A stretch of DNA of 25,742 nt from an uncultured bacterium (GTDB taxonomy: Bacteria; Actinomycetota; Coriobacteriia; Coriobacteriales; Eggerthellaceae), in NCBI GenBank assembly GCA_905214325.1, contig CAJMLT010000020.1:1-25742 (forward strand), given 5' to 3'. Shown here piece by piece: positions 23,950-25,742 of the stretch. The translations under genes were made by a program, and so were the position numbers. Each line of letters opens with the position of its first letter. The first letter of the stretch is position 1. Under the pieces are notes generated by a model. It was not told the origin of the DNA, made no database searches, and was given only the letters and a program-made list of their open reading frames with translations.

Positions 23950-24929
23950 AGACCATCTCCTCCCCGTTTTATACGCGGGTCCACCACGCGATAAAGGATA
24001 TTGGCGATCAGATTACCTCCGAAAACGATAGCAGCCGATACGAGCGTGATGCCCACCAGCAACGCCACGTCCCCACCCAGTCCGACCGTTACCGCGGCCT
24101 GACCGAGGCCGGGATAGGAAAACACCTGCTCGACGAGGACCGAACCACCGAATATTTCAGAAATGGAAGCAAACTGAAGCGTGAGAGCCGGAAGTACGAG
24201 GTTGCGAAGACCGTGGCGTCGCGCCGCTTCGATACGACTCATTCCGCGTGCCTGCGCGAAACGAATGTAATCGCTTTCCATGATGTCGATGGTTTTCTCC
24301 CGCGTATGAAGTGCGATGTTGGCCACCCCGATCACCGACAGGGTGATCGCCGGAAGAATCATGTGGTGTAGGGCATCGAAAAGCGTGACATCGGCGGCGC
24401 TTTTTCCGATCGGCACGGAAAACCCGAGGGGGAACCACCCCAGTCCCACCGAGAAAACGATAAGCATGACCAGACCCAGCCAGAAAGCCGGCGTGGAAGC
24501 CAACACGAAACAATACGCCTTGATGGCCTTATCGATGCGGGTATCCCGCTTGATGCCGGCGACGATACCCATGATGAGACCGAAAACACCGCTCAACACC
24601 CATGCGGCCACCATGAGGGCAAGCGTGTTGAGCGAACGGTTGGCCAACACCTCGGTCACGGGAGCATTGTAGCGAAGCGAAGTACCCATATCTCCCTGCA
24701 GAGCTGCCGTGAGCCAGTTGATATAGCGCTCCCACAAGGGAACATCACTCCCCCAATAGCTGGCGAGTTGAGCACGCTTGGCTTCGCTCATGTTGGCATA
24801 GGCTGCCTGACCGACATTAGCCTGAACGGGATCGATGGGAGACACCCCCACCAAAAAGAAGGTGACGATGCTCACAGCCACCATGAGCAGGAGGAATTTA
24901 ACGAGATTTCGCGCAATCGTCTGCGTCAT
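23946..24929 (-). CDS. Nickel/dipeptide-type ABC importer, permease (NikB/DppB-like)
   Basis: A 327-residue permease if started at ATG 24929; a GTG at 24944 would add five residues, and neither has a clear ribosome binding site (an AAAGGA lies just after the upstream stop, too far away). Features of the DppB/NikB class are the first membrane segment ending in VGVSPIDPVQ, a periplasmic loop with GDMGTSLRYNAPV, about six membrane segments, and the coupling loop with FAQARGMSR and RHGLRNLVLPALT, then VFSYPGLGQA. It follows the solute-binding protein gene by about 40 bases. Confidence 0.92.
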   Translation of the reverse strand: MTQTIARNLVKFLLLMVAVSIVTFFLVGVSPIDPVQANVGQAAYANMSEAKRAQLASYWGSDVPLWERYINWLTAALQGDMGTSLRYNAPVTEVLANRSLNTLALMVAAWVLSGVFGLIMGIVAGIKRDTRIDKAIKAYCFVLASTPAFWLGLVMLIVFSVGLGWFPLGFSVPIGKSAADVTLFDALHHMILPAITLSVIGVANIALHTREKTIDIMESDYIRFAQARGMSRIEAARRHGLRNLVLPALTLQFASISEIFGGSVLVEQVFSYPGLGQAAVTVGLGGDVALLVGITLVSAAIVFGGNLIANILYRVVDPRIKRGGDGL

Positions 24930-24970
24930 ATCGCAAGGGCGCACCGTGTAGCCGGCCGCTCATATCCTTT

Positions 24971-25742
24971 CTACCAAGACCACTGATCGATGTTGTTCAC
25001 CAACGACCATCCATGTCCGTGCGGATGGGGCTTCTGATCCGCCACCTGAAGACCAAAACGTTTGAAGTAGAGATGGTCTATATTGGCAAGCCAAACCCAC
25101 GTCGCCGCACCCTGTGGAGCAATACCTTCCCGACCGTCCCATTGAGCCGCCTTGTATTCGGCGTACGAATCCGCAAAGTCCGTTTTGGCGAGAGCGGCAT
25201 CGAGATGGGCATCGACCGTTTTGTTTTCGTAAGCGGGAAAGTTGCCCCATCCCGTGGAATAGGTGAGATCATAGAGCTCCGTCGGACTATTCGATCCCCA
25301 TCCCCACAATACGGGGTCGGAAAATTCCCGAGGATAGAGATCATCCCACCCGGCTCCCTTGATGGTAACCTCGATACCCACCGACTTGAGCTGATTGCTG
25401 AATTCGGAAGCAAGAGCCTGACGAACGGAGTCATTGGAACTGTAATACAGATCGAAGCTCGCCCGCAGACCGGATTTCTCATAGATGCCATCGGAGCCGA
25501 GAGTCCATCCCCCTTCTTCGAGGATCGCCTTGGCATAGGCGACATCGGTTTTGACGATCATGTCGTCGGAAGCCCAAGGCATTCCATCGGAGACGCTGTA
25601 AGCCGGCGAGCCGTAGCCGTTCAAAACATTGGTGATCATCACGTCGCGATCGACCGCGTAATTGAGCGCACGACGCAAGGCCGTATCCCGTTCTATCTCG
25701 GAGAAACCCCGGTAGCCGTGCGTGACCGGGAAAATAGTTCGG
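24971..25742 (-). CDS. Nickel/dipeptide-type ABC importer, solute-binding protein (N-terminus outside window)
   Basis: The last 256 residues of an SBP_bac_5 (family 5) extracellular solute-binding protein; the open frame runs off the right edge with no start. RRALNYAVDRD is the typical conserved stretch of this family, followed by YAKAILEEGGW and FSNQLKSVGIEV. The C-terminus ends with KPHPHGHGW then NNIDQWSW, a His-rich tail unlike that of oligopeptide-binding proteins and, with the His-rich ATPase, suggestive of nickel. The N-terminal half, signal peptide and upstream promoter are not in the window. Dipeptide or metallophore-bound metal remain alternatives. Confidence 0.92.
   Translation of the reverse strand, partial: RTIFPVTHGYRGFSEIERDTALRRALNYAVDRDVMITNVLNGYGSPAYSVSDGMPWASDDMIVKTDVAYAKAILEEGGWTLGSDGIYEKSGLRASFDLYYSSNDSVRQALASEFSNQLKSVGIEVTIKGAGWDDLYPREFSDPVLWGWGSNSPTELYDLTYSTGWGNFPAYENKTVDAHLDAALAKTDFADSYAEYKAAQWDGREGIAPQGAATWVWLANIDHLYFKRFGLQVADQKPHPHGHGWSLVNNIDQWSW

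Overview
This window looks like ordinary chromosomal core sequence from a high-to-moderate G+C actinobacterium. The best guess is the class Coriobacteriia (Eggerthellales-like), which is inference only. Points in favour are an actinobacterial-type aspartokinase with an internal beta-subunit start, a FtsB/DivIC-like gene overlapping a ppx/gppA gene, a CwlM-like cytoplasmic peptidoglycan-binding protein, and moderate G+C (50-60% in the lines I counted by eye). No prophage, insertion sequence, CRISPR array or rRNA was seen. Every gene but one reads on the minus strand, so the window runs from the end of operons (left) towards their starts (right).

Left part (1-5110): an empty stretch ends in a clear intrinsic terminator for a lysC-asd operon (aspartate family pathway: lysine, threonine, methionine, diaminopimelate). 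A single plus-strand gene for a zinc-dependent phospholipase C-like protein diverges from lysC; their putative -10 boxes overlap on opposite strands. Next comes a convergent PhoU-like DUF47 protein and a metallo-beta-lactamase-fold hydrolase.

Middle (5136-14073): those two genes form the tail of an apparent operon headed by a large RecJ nuclease-RecQ-like helicase fusion and a bifunctional Rel (p)ppGpp synthetase/hydrolase. Upstream is the conserved housekeeping string glmU-prs-pth (UDP-GlcNAc, PRPP, peptidyl-tRNA recycling), with an extended -10 promoter before glmU and a terminator separating it from the next gene.

Right-middle (14234-21415): a CwlM-like protein (two PG-binding domains and a degenerate C-terminal region), a long-chain-type polyprenyl diphosphate synthase, tRNA-Leu(UAA), a phosphate module (PiT transporter followed by its DUF47 partner), then ftsB-like and ppx/gppA overlapping by four bases, and yebC with its own terminator. 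Envelope precursor supply (glmU, polyprenyl synthase, CwlM-like, FtsB-like) and phosphate/alarmone metabolism (PiT, Ppx/GppA, Rel, Prs) are the two recurring themes.

Right end (21602-25742): a tightly coupled five-gene nickel/dipeptide-type ABC importer (two ATPases, two permeases, a solute-binding protein cut by the window edge). The first ATPase carries a striking histidine-rich N-terminus and the binding protein a His-rich C-terminus, which points to a transition metal, most likely nickel.

I found no clearly new multi-gene system. The observations most worth checking are the RecJ-helicase fusion, the CwlM-like pseudo-amidase, the internal lysC start, the His-rich ATPase and the repeats upstream of the PiT gene.
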